Positions 20,678-31,983 are shown, numbered from the stretch's first letter. The stretch: 64,000 nucleotides of DNA from Neoceratodus forsteri (GCA_016271365.2 CM028129.1:1007885501-1007949500); one strand, 5' to 3'. Program-made: numbers and translations. Notes: generated by a model from the letters alone, not told the origin.

Positions 20678-22143
20678 GCTTTCTGGCGTGTAAGCATCTC
20701 CCTGGCGACCGACTGCGGCCACAGCCGCACATCCAGGCCACCCAACTTGTTCGGCTCTCAACCCCCAGGAGAACACAGGGCTACCTGCTTCCCGGTGTGG
20801 AAGCATCTCCCTGGCGACCAACTGCGGCCACAGCCGCACACCGGCCGCACATCCAGGCCGCCCGGCTTGCTCGGCACTCATCCCCCGGGAGAACTCGGGG
20901 CTACCTGCTTCCCAGCGTGGAATCGTCTCCCTGGCGACCGACTGCAGCCACAGCCGCACACCGACCGCACATCCAGGCCGCCCGGCTTGTTCGGCGCTCA
21001 GCCCCCGGAAGAACACAGGGCTACCTGCTTCCCGGTGTGGAAGCATCTTCCTGGCGACTGACTGCGGCCACATCCGCACACCGGCCGCACATCCAGGCCA
21101 CCCGGCTTGTTCGGCGCTCAGCCCCTGGGAGAACACAGGGTAAGAGACGCAACATTCAGTGTGTCTCTGATTGGACGAGGACCTTCTGGAGGCAGCCACT
21201 ATTGGCTGCATGATCTGTAGCTCCTGTCCCTATTTGCTGAAGCTGAATGCTGGCTTCTTTAACTGCCAGGGACCAGCAGTAGTGTAATTATAGTAATTGT
21301 GAGGGGAATTTTTCAAATATATTGTTGAGGACTGTATGTGACTTTGTTTATCAAAGGTTAGAACTGTGGTTTAATTTGACTGTAGCTCGAAGGGTTTTGA
21401 TAGCATAATGCCAGTGTGATAGTTACATAGGGTTAAGAAAGAGGGGAAAACTGTTTTACTGAATCAAGTGCCTGAGTCTAGCATGTACTGCCGTATTTGT
21501 AGAGTGTGTTTCCCTTCTCCCTCTAATTTGGATGCTCCTATCTGTCCCCCTGGCACTAGCTCTGCTTTCCTATAATCAGAATTTCACTAACCGTTAGGCG
21601 CTGAAGTCTTAAGCAGAGCAATCATGGTTGGCGCCTTCCCTTTCCCACTGCTCACTCTCTAATTTTTTTGCCCTCCTAATCCTTTGATCGGAGCCTTTGT
21701 CCCTACTCACCCCCTCCCAGCGATTCTCAATTCATTACTTGCAGCTCACAACAGAACCCTCCCCACGCCCTCACCGCTAAACTGCCGCCTTGGTTCGGCA
21801 ACCTATATTAACATTGCCTTCTCCCTTCTTTAACAGGTTACCTGCTTCCTGGCATGGAAGCATCTCCCTGGCTACCGACTGCGGCCACAGCCGCACACCG
21901 GCAGCACATCCAGGCCGCCCGGCTTGTTTGGCGCTCAGCCCCCGGGAGAACATAATGTAAGAGACGGCAACATTCCCCAACATTCAGTGTCTCTCCGATT
22001 GGACAAGGATCTTCTGGAAGCAGCCGCTATTGGCTGCATGATCTGTAGCTCCTGTCCCTATTGGCTGAAGCTGAATACCGTCTTCTTTAACTGCCAGGGA
22101 CCAACAGTAGTGTAATTATAATAATTGTGAGGGGATTTTTCAG
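20678..22143 (+). repeat. L2-A 5' region: GC-rich tandem repeats of about 120 bases in two blocks
   Basis: Four units starting with GGAAGCATCTCCCTGGCGAC (or variants) begin near 20690, 20798, 20918 and 21038. The first lacks about 12 bases. The units are CpG-rich and contain GCGGCCACAGCCGCAC and GGCTTGTTCGGCGCTCAGCC. A non-repeated tail (21130-21315: attgg boxes, TGTAGCTCCTGTCCC) follows. One more unit plus the same tail recurs at 21838-22143 after 520 bases of different sequence. Such monomers commonly make up internal promoters of LINEs. Promoter function here is inference. Open frames through the repeats are not genes. Confidence 0.75.
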
Positions 22144-22474
22144 CCCCCACCCCCCCATCTCCTTAATTAAATACACCTTCTTCCCGCCCACCTACTGCTA
22201 GGTACCTTTCTATTGGCACAATAACAGACTGCAAAGTTCCCTCCTATTGGCACAATAACGAACTATGTATTTGATTGTTTCTAACAGTCACCAGTGGCTG
22301 TGGACTACACCCTACCCCACACCCCGCCCCCAGGCGTGGCATTTCCTTTATAGCCACAGTTCTGACATCACTTCCTCAACAGGTCTTGGGGCAGAACTGT
22401 CATATCCTTAATAACCCAGCTCAGTGCAAAAAGGGTAGGTACACACCACAAATAGTAATAAAAAAATATATATA

Positions 22475-23420
22475 TTGTATATTATAAGGGAGAGGGACAT
22501 GTGGGGAGTGGTGCAATGCACTGGCTATGGGGCAGCAGTTTTCCGGGAGACATTCTGGAAACTGCGTTACTGTCCTATTTGCAGGCAACTGTCAGCTCTG
22601 AGGGAGAAGGTTGCCCACCTCCAGGCTGAACTAGCAAGGACTAAGGAGGCCTCCCCCTTCCAAAGAGCACCAGTTCCACAACCACTGCCTCAGAGGTTGC
22701 CAAGTATGAAGAGCAGTTGGACCACAGTGGGTTCTGGGAGGGTGCGGGTGGTGGACCAGAGACGAAGCCCCCTAGTTGTACCTCTACACAAATCATATGC
22801 CATTCTGGCAGAGCAAGGTTCCTCTATGATGGCACCCTCAGTGGAGACCCAGAAGAATGCGGAGGACATCCACAAGGGAGACCCACAAAAGGGTGGCAAG
22901 GGACACCACAGGGGAAAGAAACAGCTTCTGATAGGGGACTCTATTGTTAGGGGGTAAACCTGGGAAAGGGAGAGGAAAAGGAAGTAAGGTGCCTGCCTGG
23001 TGCCATGGCTTGGAGGGACAGGAAGCGAATCCTCAAGATTGCAGAAGCAGCATCGCAGGAGAGGGAACTAGATATCATAGTCCACCTTGGGACAAATGAC
23101 CTAGCTAGGCATGGGATCAGTGCAGTGCAGAATGAATTTGTGGAGTTGGGGAGGGGCCTCAGACGGGGAGCAAGCACAGTAACCTTCTCAGAGGTGCTAC
23201 CAGTCCATGGCAAGAGTGAGGCTAGGTATTGCACACCATGCAGTTTAATGAATGGTTGCAAAACTGGTGCAGAGCACAGGGCTTTGGCTTCATTGGGGAC
23301 TGGGGGGCCACCTGGAGAGATAAAGGTCTATACTGGCATGATGGTCTGCATCTGTCCACGAAGGGAACCAAGCTCCTAGGTGATAGGTATAAATGCTTCC
23401 TTGGCAAGCTTTTAAACTAG
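22475..23420 (+). pseudogene. CR1-E ORF1 (zinc-type motif plus SGNH esterase)
   Basis: The frame 22475-22957 begins MYIIRERDMWGVVQCTG and has CTGYGAAVFRETFWKLRYCP followed by ICRQL, a Cys pair around a CPIC motif. A helical segment LREKVAHLQAELARTKEA follows. It then reaches the esterase block I LLIGDSIVRG and hits a stop. The other blocks are in shifted frames: IIVHLGTNDLARHG near 23080 and GLYWHDGLHLSTKG near 23330. GDS, GTND and DGLH are the SGNH hydrolase motifs of CR1 ORF1 proteins, which are thought to act in ribonucleoprotein formation. At least two frame breaks. Confidence 0.85.
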
Positions 23421-26400
23421 CCAAGGTGGGAGGCACTGATAAAAGGCAGGAAATTTCAAGCCTCCCCCCACAAAACATGGCAGGTAGTAAGGTAAACACT
23501 GAGGTACAGAGCTCAACACAGGGCAGGACAGGGGTAAATGGAAAAATAGGCAAGGACAATAAAAGCAGGGATGGGGGGAAGGATAAAGCCAACATTAAAT
23601 GGAGGGCAATGAGTACCAATGCCCGTAGTCTGGGAAACAAGCTTCCTGAGCTAGTAGCCCTGATGGAAGATGAACAATTGGATATTGTGGCAGTCACGGA
23701 AACATGGTACACCGAGAACCATGACTGGGATGTCAGCATACCAGGGTACACAATCTACAGAAGGGACAGGGAAGGTTAAAGAGGAGGTGGAGTAGCTCTA
23801 TACATAAGGGAAGGGATCAAAGCTACAGAACTAAAAAGTGAAAGGGGGAGGACAAGAGGCACTCTGGGTCACCTTGGAGACAGGGAATGGCATCACAATC
23901 CGCACAGGGGTTGTATACAGACCCCCGTCTCAAGGGGAGGAAATGGACAACAAAATGGAGGACATTCTCAAAATGGCTGAAAAAGGGGAGATGCTGTTGA
24001 TGGGGGGCCTGAATATGCCAGTTGTTAACTGGATAACATGTACTGCAGCCACAACCAAGAGCAGGGTCATTCTCGATGCCCTGCAGGGGGCAGGCCTTAA
24101 ACAGCTAGTGTTGGAATCCACTCGGGAGGGAGCAATACTAGACCTGGTACTCTCAAATGGAGAGAGGATCACAAATTTAGAAGTCAGTAGACATCTGGGA
24201 ACAAGCGACCACTGCACAGTGTGCTTCACAATGAGTACAACCATGGAGATAAGCCATACAAAAACAAGGATACTGGACTTTAGAAGAGCTGACTTTGGCA
24301 AATTGGGTGTATACCTGAAAAATGCAATAGCAAATGACCAAAAAGGAGGGGTGGAAGAACAATGGAGAAAAATCAAAACTGCCATCATAGAGGCAACAAG
24401 CCTTTGTGTGAAACAAATAAAGAAAACAAAGCGGAGTAAAAACCACTATGGTTCTCAAAAGAGGTGGCAGGAAAGGTCAAGGAGAAAAAGGCTGCATTCA
24501 AAAAGTATAAGGAATCACAGAAGGAGCATGACAGGGAACTGTATCAATTAAAGCAGAAGGAAGTGGGGAAGGCAGTCAGACTAGCAAAGGCCCAAACTGA
24601 GGTAAAAATAGCCAACTCAGTTAAGGGGGATAAAACCTTTTATAGGTACATTAGGGAGCATAGAAAGGTTAAAGGGACACTGTCAACCCCCTTAGGTCTC
24701 AAAGTGGCCATAGTTTAAAAAACATATTTTATGACTGCTAACATTCAGTAAAGATTGCTGATATGGTTGATAGTTTGATTCTGACTCTTATTTTCTTTAA
24801 AAAGTGAAAAACAGACTGCCCACCATACTGGTGTTATCACACAAAAACAGGTTTGTTTACATCCCTTGAGCAACTCCAAATGCATCTTTTCTGGACTTGG
24901 GAACACCCACAAAGCAGACTAGCCCCTCATGATGCAGTGGGAGTTTAGGAGGCTTCTTCCTTATGAGTGACTGCACTGTCTGAGTGTGTGTCTAATGCTC
25001 AGGAAGTATGCAGTAAGAACTGAACCAGTATTGTAAACAAAACAAGGTTGTTTATAAATATACACTGCCATGCATTTCAGTTATATTAAACAAGGAGACA
25101 GACGGAAACAAACAGCAACATCAGTGAATTTTAGAGCAGGTAAATAATCATAAAATGTGGGGTTTCACCTTAAAATAATATGATGAAAAACAGGTTGACA
25201 GTGTCCCTTTAAGGGAGGGATAGTGAAGATTAATAAAGGAGAGGGGAGGTGGGCAGAGGGAGACAGTGAAAAGGCAGAGATACTGAATGAATACTTTTGC
25301 TCAGTATTCACAAAAGAAGATGAGGAGGAGTTACCTAAACCAGTCAATAGAAGCACTCTGGGTAGGGGGGGTTGACACCAGTCCATTCACAGAAGAAAGA
25401 GTCCTGAAAGAACTCCTATAACTCAAGGTGGACAAAGCAATGGGGCCTGACGGGATTCACCCCAGAATCCTAAAAGAACTAAGGGAGGACCTAGTGACAC
25501 CACTGACCACGCTTTTTAACAGATCATGGCAGGATGGGGCGGTACCTGAGGACTGGAGGATGGCAGATGTGATTCCCCCTTCACAAAAGTGGGAGCAAGG
25601 CAGAAGCAGGAAACTACAGACCTATAAGTTTGACCTCTGTGGTAGGGAAAATGATGGAATCACTTCTGAAAGAAAGAATTGTTCAGTACCTAGAGGCCAG
25701 CGGGGCACAGGACCCAAAGCAGCATGGATTTACAGCAGGAAGGTCATGTCAGACAAATCTAATTGATTTCTTTGACTGAGTGACCAAAGTAATAGACCAG
25801 GCAGGGGCTGTGGATGTGGCCTACCTAGACTTTAACAAGGCATTTGACACAGTCCCCGCATAAAAGATTAATAATTAAGTTTGCCAGCCTGAGAGTGGGT
25901 CCCATGGTGGTAGCCTGGGTAGCAAACTGGCTGCACAACAGGATACAGAAGGTAATAGTGAATGGAACACATTCCAAAGAAAGGGGTGTTGCTAGTGGAG
26001 TACCTCAGGGCTCAGTACTGGGTCCAGTCCTCTTTAACATCTTTATAGGTGACATTGCAGAGGGTCTGGAGGGAAAGGTATGCCTCTTTGCAGATGACAC
26101 AAAGATCTGTAACAGAGTTGATACACGGGGTAGAAAAGATGAGAAGGGACTTGGCAAGGTTGTAGGAATGGTCAGACATATGGCAACTTAGATTCAATAC
26201 AAAGAAGTGCAAGTAATGCACCTGGGAAATAAAACCCAGGAGAAGAGTACACAATAGCAGGGAGGTACTAACAACAACAAAATGGAAAGGGACCTGGGGT
26301 AGTCATATCAGATGACCTAAAGGTGGGTAAGCAATGTGAAAAGTCGGTAAGGAGAGCCAGAGGGATACTGAAATGCATAGGAAGGGGCATCACAAGTAGA

Positions 26401-26909
26401 AAAAGGGAAGTGGTTATCCCTCTGCACAAACAGTTGGTGAGACCCCATCTGGAGTACTGTGTGCAGTTTTGGAGACCTCATCTACGCAAGGACATAGACA
26501 GGATGGAAGCAGTCCAGAGGAGGGCATCTAAAATGGTGCAGGGTCTGCAACAGAAACCATATGAAGAGAGACTGAGAGAGCTTAATATGTATACTCTTGA
26601 TGAATGGAGGGACGGGGGGACATGATAGAAACGTTAAAGTACCTCAAGGGAATCAACAAAGTCCAGAAGGGTAGCATCTTTCAGAAAAAGAGATGTGTAA
26701 GAACAAGGGGGCACAATTTAAAGATAGAGGGGGGACGGCTCAGGGGTAATGTGAGGAATTTTTTTTTTCCACAGAGAGTGGTGGATACATGGAACAGCCT
26801 TCCTGAGGAGGTCGTTGGGTCTAAAACAGTGGGGGAATTCAAACATACATGGGACAGACACAAGGCAATTATAGTGGGGGTTGCAGGAAGTAGGCTGTTG
26901 GTTAACTAG
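23393..26909 (+). pseudogene. CR1-E ORF2 (endonuclease and reverse transcriptase), broken
   Basis: The endonuclease begins with STNARSLGNKLPELVALM near 23610, then DIVAVTETWYTENHDWDV, then a stop at 23777, then TGVVYRPPSQGEEM, and continues to LGTSDHCTVCF near 24200. The TTAA-flanked element at 24673 splits the linker. The RT starts at DKAMGPDGIHPRILKEL (25428), has a damaged NYRPVSLTS region, YLDFNKAFDT near 25830, SGVPQGSVLGPVLFN near 26000 and FADD at 26087-26098. The C-terminus LKYLKGINKVQKGSI to AGSRLLVN ends at 26909. Stops and shifts are frequent. Confidence 0.88.
24673..25208. mobile_element. TTAA-flanked palindromic-end element 1
   Basis: 536 bases flanked by TTAA at 24669-24672 and 25209-25212. 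The ends are inverted: AGGGACACTGTCAACC on the left, GGTTGACAGTGTCCCT on the right. Removing it with one TTAA restores the CR1 sequence GGTTAAGGGAGGGATAGTGAAG seen in CR1-B. An exact TTAA duplication is typical of piggyBac-type transposases. No ORF, so it is a non-autonomous copy. Confidence 0.9.
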
Positions 26910-27017
26910 AATCTGCAGCTTCTCCAGTAGGTAGGGAAATGGGCAGACTGGGTGGGCCAAGTGGTCCTTATCTGCCGTCAAAGTCTCTGTTTCTATGTTA
27001 TGTTTCTATGTCTATGT

Positions 27018-27197
27018 AACTGCTGGACCTTAATTGGTGCTTGAACAAGTCAGTCAGGGATCCTCTTCTGGTACAGTCTGTTGCCTAAATTCTATGTACC
27101 TTCTTATTGGCACAATAACAGACTGCAAAGTTCCCTTCTATTGGCACAATAATGAACTGCTGGACCCTAATAGGTGCTTGAACAAGGCAGTCTGGGA
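27018..27197 (+). repeat. L2-A 5' region, second tandem repeat type
   Basis: A unit of about 140 bases containing CTATTGGCACAATAACAGAC and GCTTGAACAAGGCAGTC occurs at 22205-22264 continuing at 27018-27090, and again at 27095-27197. CR1-E sits in the first copy and the 309-base element follows the second. The repeat lies directly before the L2-A coding part. Confidence 0.7.
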
Positions 27198-27506
27198 CAT
27201 ACCTCTCAACTGTACCACATTACGAGGAACGTTCCTCATTTTACTTCACAAAAGCTCCCTGATCCACATTGTGAGGACTTGTTCCACATTCAAAGTCAAC
27301 ATTTCATAGCAAAAATCCATAGTAAATGATGCAAAAAATATATTATTCAATTAATAACAGACTTTCTGAACATAAATGCAACATGTTAACAGTGTTTTGA
27401 GCTTCTTAGGCAAAGATTTGATTAAGTGTTCCACATTTTGCCCATTTGTTCCACATTTTGACAGGCAATGTTCCACATTTGGGGGGAAAAAAGGTTGAGA
27501 GGTATG
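27198..27506. mobile_element. Short non-autonomous DNA element with CATACCTCTCAAC ends, copy 2
   Basis: 309 bases with ends CATACCTCTCAAC and GTTGAGAGGTATG, flanked by the 8-base direct repeat GTCTGGGA (27190-27197 and 27507-27514). The ends are identical to 13097-13384, but the inside differs. Instead of GTCCCTGATTT it carries about five to seven copies of a GTTCCACATTT-like motif. The 8-base duplication suggests hAT-type mobilisation. Confidence 0.88.
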
Positions 27507-27554
27507 GTCTGGGATCCCCTTTTGGTACAGTCACTTACCTAATTTTCATAGTGG

Positions 27555-27974
27555 ATGACCCTAATATCTCTTTTCTTTCTCTTTGTCGCCATCATGCAGG
27601 GTGTTAGCTCTACTCTCTGCCACGTACTTGGCCTGATCACACTACTACTTATCTCTGGCACCATCCCCATGCAAAGTACTAGCACATACTGGGACCACAG
27701 TACCTTCTATTCTTACCTTAACATGGGCTGTAATCTATCTTACGGTACTGCGCTCATCTCAAACCAATTCCCCCCACTTCAACCAGCATGTTTTATGCAA
27801 CACCTGCTTCTCTTCTCTGCCTGGGTGCTCCTCTTTGGGGGGTGTCTGACACCGATCTACTGCATCCTCAACGCCACCTTCTTGCAGTTACAGGAAGGGC
27901 CATACGAAGACCTTCAAAATGACCCTGATTGCTATCAAAAATATTCTACTGCTCCTCCTAATCTGCTCTGGTGA
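27555..27974 (+). CDS. L2-A upstream ORF with signal-peptide-like start
   Basis: An intact 139-codon frame just before ORF2. It begins MTLISLFFLFVAIMQGVSS, which has the form of a secretory signal sequence, and continues with a second hydrophobic stretch (HVLGLITLLLISG) and several Cys. It overlaps the start of ORF2 in another frame and ends at the 2A-like motif. No family was recognised. L2-B has a frame of similar size and start in the same place (50877-51302), which favours a real ORF, but sequence similarity between the two is weak. Confidence 0.4.
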   Translation: MTLISLFFLFVAIMQGVSSTLCHVLGLITLLLISGTIPMQSTSTYWDHSTFYSYLNMGCNLSYGTALISNQFPPLQPACFMQHLLLFSAWVLLFGGCLTPIYCILNATFLQLQEGPYEDLQNDPDCYQKYSTAPPNLLW

Positions 27975-27996
27975 CGTTGAACTTAACCCGGGCCCA
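27973..27996 (+). other. 2A-like translational recoding motif
   Basis: Eight codons read DVELNPGP, an exact fit to the D-V/I-E-x-N-P-G-P consensus at which the ribosome skips the Gly-Pro bond. It follows a hydrophobic run (NILLLLLICSG), so the released N-terminal peptide would resemble a signal sequence. 2A-like motifs are known at the N-terminus of several non-LTR retrotransposons. Confidence 0.85.
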
Positions 27997-29778
27997 CCCT
28001 CTACCGTTCCCTCTCCCTCAAGTTTAACAAACCTAAAAGGGCTAAAAATTCTGCACGTAAAAGTCTGTAGTCTCATAAGAAAGCTGGACCTTATCAAAAC
28101 ATGGATAAACCACACCACTCCTGATGTATTGGCTGTCTCTGAGTCATGGCTTAAACCCTCAGCCAAGTCACTGAAATAAATATACCTTCCTACAAAGTTT
28201 ATAGAACAGACAGATGAACCAGAGGGAGTGGAGTTGCTATTTATGTACAGGATAAGTACTACACTTCCATCGTCAGCTCTATCTCTGAGTCTAAAGAATA
28301 TATCAATTAAATTGCAGCTGTCACCCTCCCAACCCATTCAAATCATTGCATGTTACAGACCCCTATCTGCTAGCCTAAAGGTCATGCAGCACCTGAGCTC
28401 CCTACTCGACTCTGCATCTTCAGAGGTCATAGTTGTAGGTGACCTAAATCTTGATTGGTACGCCACTTACGCTAAGCCTCTCAAGGAGCTAAGTGACACC
28501 TTTGGTGTCTGTCAACTTATCATGGAGCCCACCCGGCCAAACACCAAAAATCCAGCCAACAGCTCACTACTCGCTATAATATTGGTTAACAAGCCTCATC
28601 TGTTCTCTCATGTGGGAGTGCTCTCTAGCGATCTCAGTGACCACTGCATTGTGGTGTGCGTAAGGTCCCTGCCTAAAATGATCTCTTCTTCCAGGTACAT
28701 CCAAAAAAGGTGCAGACGGAATTTCAACACTTCCGCCTTCCATGCTGACCTACAGCATTCTAATTGGCAAGAGTTTTACCTTGCCTCTTCCTTTATTGAA
28801 GCATATAATATTTTCCATACTATCCTCATGGATGCAATAAACCGGCACGCCCCACTGGTAAAAATCCGAACAAAGAAAATTTCTTGCCCCTGGTTTTCTA
28901 CCAATTTCAAGTCGGCTCTTTTGCACAGGGATACCTTATGGAAAAAGGCAAGAAAAACTAAGCTTCATGCTGACTGGGTTTCCTTCAGAGCTGCCAGAAA
29001 TCAATGCACTAAGCTTGTAAAGGCTGCCAAATCCAGCTACTGTAACACCAAACTGAATGCATGTACTCTCAGCCCATCCACCTTTTGGAAGGCCATTAAG
29101 GAAGTTGAAGGTCATAGGACATCCAATACCTGTCCATCCAAGATCTCCGTCGACAGCGTAATGCTCACAGATAAACATGATACACTGATTGGGCTAAACA
29201 ACCACTTTGCCACAGCTGGACTGGCCTTTGATTCCTCCCCTGCTAATGCCCTGAGAGACTATCTCTATGGGCAGGGCAAGACACTCTTCCCGACCGCAAA
29301 GGTTGTGCCATCCTTCTCTTTCAGCTAGGTATCTCTGAAACAAGTTGGAGACATGTTAATCAACCTAGACATTAGTAAAAGTGCTGGTGCTGACTTCATT
29401 GACCCGTACTTTCTGAAAATCAGCTACCATATACTAGCCGTCCCCATAACCCACAGCTTCAACCTGTCCCTTACGCAGAGTACCCTTCTGGATAGCTGGA
29501 AAACTGCCCATGTTATCCCATTATTCAAATCAGGGGACCCTGTAGACCTTAATAACTATCGGCCGATCTCTCTGCTTCCTACCTTATCCAAAATGTTGGA
29601 AAAGATTGGCAGCCTGCAGATTAGAGACCACCTTGAACTACATAACCTACTCACCCCTATACAATCTTGCTTCAGACCTCTACACAGCACTATCTCTGCA
29701 CTTGCAAAAGTTACCAACGACTGGCTGAATGCATTGGACAATAAACTTTATGTAGGTGCCCTATTCTTGGATCTAAGT

Positions 29779-31270
29779 GTAACTCCCGGACCCCTGCCTT
29801 TTAGCAAAATGACAGGTGGCATGCTGTTGAAGCTGATAGCAGTACCTGGTGAGGACTGGGTTTGGGGAGGATAAGGTTACTCGGCACAGGGGGCCTAGGT
29901 TTGGCTACTCTGCACAGGGGCACCCAAGTAAATCCGAACACAGGAAGCAGTAACTGTAATGTCCAAAACCAGGAATGGGATTCTACAGTGTGGCTTTTAC
30001 TCACATCCAAGCTGAACAAACAAAGCATAGATGGACCCCCACGGGGCTACATTCCTAGTAATGCAGATTAGAGACAACAGAACACTTCTTCACATTTCTA
30101 GCCCTCAGGCTCTGAACCCACCAGGCACACAGCCTGGACTTGCACGCAGCTTTGGGTACACAGCCCGACTTGTACACTACTTGAGTTTTCCCACGGGCTC
30201 CGATCCCCCGCCGCCACTTGACCAAGGGTCCATTTTGGGAAATTAACTGTTTTTTCCAATTGGTGGCTCCTGAAGCCACCTTAGAGCCTTCGACTCCCTA
30301 GAGGAATTTTCCTTCCAATCCCATCGCCTGGGTACTTCCTCATCACTGGCCTGCGAATGAGGCAAAGTAGAAATCCACAGAGCAAATCCATAGAGGTGGA
30401 CCTGGTCACTAAAGATGGGGCGTCTCCCACCTCCAGCTCCCACAATCCATACCCGGCCATTTCTCTGGAAACTAAAAAAAACTCTCTTCTGAAAGCTTGA
30501 CAATGTAGATTACTGGGTAGACGTATGTCACATTTCCTCTACATGTCTTGACTTCCACTATGTGCTGGACTGAGCATACTTTTACTTTTGGCTAAGCCCA
30601 TTACTCTAGGCCTCCCATTATTTCAGTAGTCCAATCCCCACTATCACAGAAGTCCCAGGGTGAAAACATGGGCCCTTTAGAAAGAGCAGAAACTCACCCT
30701 CCGGTTGCAGGTGCCCCACAGGCAAATCACGAATCTTCTTGTTTCCCAAAACTCTTGGACCAAAAAAGGCAGCTTCTCCACTAGCAGAAAAAGCAGGGGA
30801 GGTTGCCCCTGGAATATGCAGGACAACCTTTCCTGTCCCATCCCCTCAGAGATGGGGCGCTGAGACCAGAATCAGCGGTCTCCACAACTTTAAAACCAGC
30901 TTATGTGTCTCTCTTTAGGTGGAAACACACACCTTTTTCCTAATGTAGCCCTATGTCAGGGCTGAGGCTTCATGAGCCTACACAGAGCTGCTGTGCCCCT
31001 CTCTCAGCAAGCTCCAAACTCCAACTGACCTGTAGACTACTGTTCAAACTCCCAACATTCTACTCCAACTCCAACTCCCTGCTGCAGATTCCATTGTGGC
31101 TCATGCAGCTGCGATAGTTCTATGGTGATGTCATCCCTCAGTCTCAGCTGAGACTGAAAACAGAGTGAGACAGTGTGAAACCCATTTGACTGGAGTTTCA
31201 CAAGCTGCCTTCCCTGCCTACCACTAGGTCTTACTGGGATTCTAGTAACCCCGGGTAACAAGGGGGTTAC
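29779..31270. mobile_element. Unclassified 1.5 kb insertion in the L2-A reverse transcriptase
   Basis: It interrupts the RT exactly between LDLS and KAFDTV, two parts of one conserved motif. It begins GTAACTCCCGG and ends GGGGGTTAC, so the last bases are inverted copies. The right end also forms a hairpin of its own (GTAACCCC ... GGGGTTAC at 31246-31270). A target repeat is unclear; CTAAGT on the left and ATAGGC on the right could be eroded copies. No ORF similarity was recognised in the 1.49 kb. Confidence 0.65.
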
Positions 31271-31983
31271 ATAGGCAAGGCATTTGACACTGTGGACCAT
31301 GGCCTCCTGCTGGATATTCTCCGTAACCTTGGTCTGGACTGTACTGCCCTCAAATGGTTCGAATGCTACCTGATGGGACAATTGCAGCAGGTTAAAGTAG
31401 AAGGAAACTTTTTCCCTATGAAAACCCTACATAGAGGTGTACCACAAGGCTCAATACTGGGCCCGCTCCTCTTTGCCATCTGTGTAAATAATATCCACAC
31501 TGGCATCTATCATGCTGACATCCACTTATTTGCAGATGACAGTTATACATTTCCGGACCGACCTCTGATAAAACATGGTCAGACCTCCAAATTGAATTTA
31601 ACCATCTACAGAACAACTTATTGCATCTTAAGCTCCTGCTTAATGCAAAAAAAAAAATGCTCTTCTCTCCCTCTCAGAAATCTATCCCTACTAATGTGGT
31701 GGGTGGGCAAACCTCTATTACCACCCTCCTTAATGAACCCCTGGAACTGATACATAAATTTAAATATCTAGGGATGTGGATTGACCACAAATTGTCCTTT
31801 CTTGACCACATTGAAGAACTTTCCCAAAAACTTAAACAGAGGCTCGGCACATTCTTTTGTATTAAGCACTTGCTAACGTTGGAAGCGAGAACCAGAATCG
31901 TACAAATCCACTTTCCTCCCATTACTAGACTACGGGGATATTCTATATGGACAAGGGAACATCACAGCGCTAAAAAAGCTTGA

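Larger units (their letters stand above)
22265..27017 (+). mobile_element. CR1-E: full-length CR1 LINE inside the L2-A 5' region
   Basis: Bounded by AACT at 22261-22264 and 27018-27021. Joining the flanks gives ATAACGAACTGCTGGACC, which matches the neighbouring L2-A repeat (27141-27175). The element has a 5' UTR of about 210 bases, ORF1, ORF2 and the CR1 3' end (GGGTGGGCCAAGTGGTCC, then a TTTCTATG tail). Without the TTAA-flanked insertion it is about 4.2 kb, equal to the minus-strand copy CR1-B, to which it is closely similar throughout. Confidence 0.9.
27919..31983 (+). pseudogene. L2-A ORF2 (2A-like motif, endonuclease, reverse transcriptase), interrupted
   Basis: The frame from 27919 begins MTLIAIKNILLLLLICSG and runs into DVELNPGP. 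It continues with LKGLKILHVKVCSLIRKLDL and DVLAVSESWL (endonuclease) to a stop at 28179. The next frame, 28228-29328, has VVGDLNLDWYATYAKPLKEL, MEPTRPNTKN and SDLSDHCIVVCV, completing the endonuclease. The RT (29353 on) has SAGADFIDPYFLK, NNYRPISLLPTLSK and LFLDLS. It is cut by the insertion at 29779 and resumes at 31271 with KAFDTVDHGLLL, GVPQGSILGPLLFA and FADD at 31529-31540. The thumb (FKYLGMWIDHKLSF) ends at 31983. Confidence 0.85.

Noticed and set aside
20591..21213. Long open frames on both strands over the GC-rich repeats
   Set aside because: They follow from a repeat period divisible by three without stops. There is no protein similarity, and the region is LINE 5' UTR.
22475..22957. 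ORF with CPIC motif as a host RING or zinc-finger gene
   Set aside because: It is followed by the GDSIVRG esterase block and CR1 ORF2, and the same ORF heads CR1-B. It is the CR1 ORF1.
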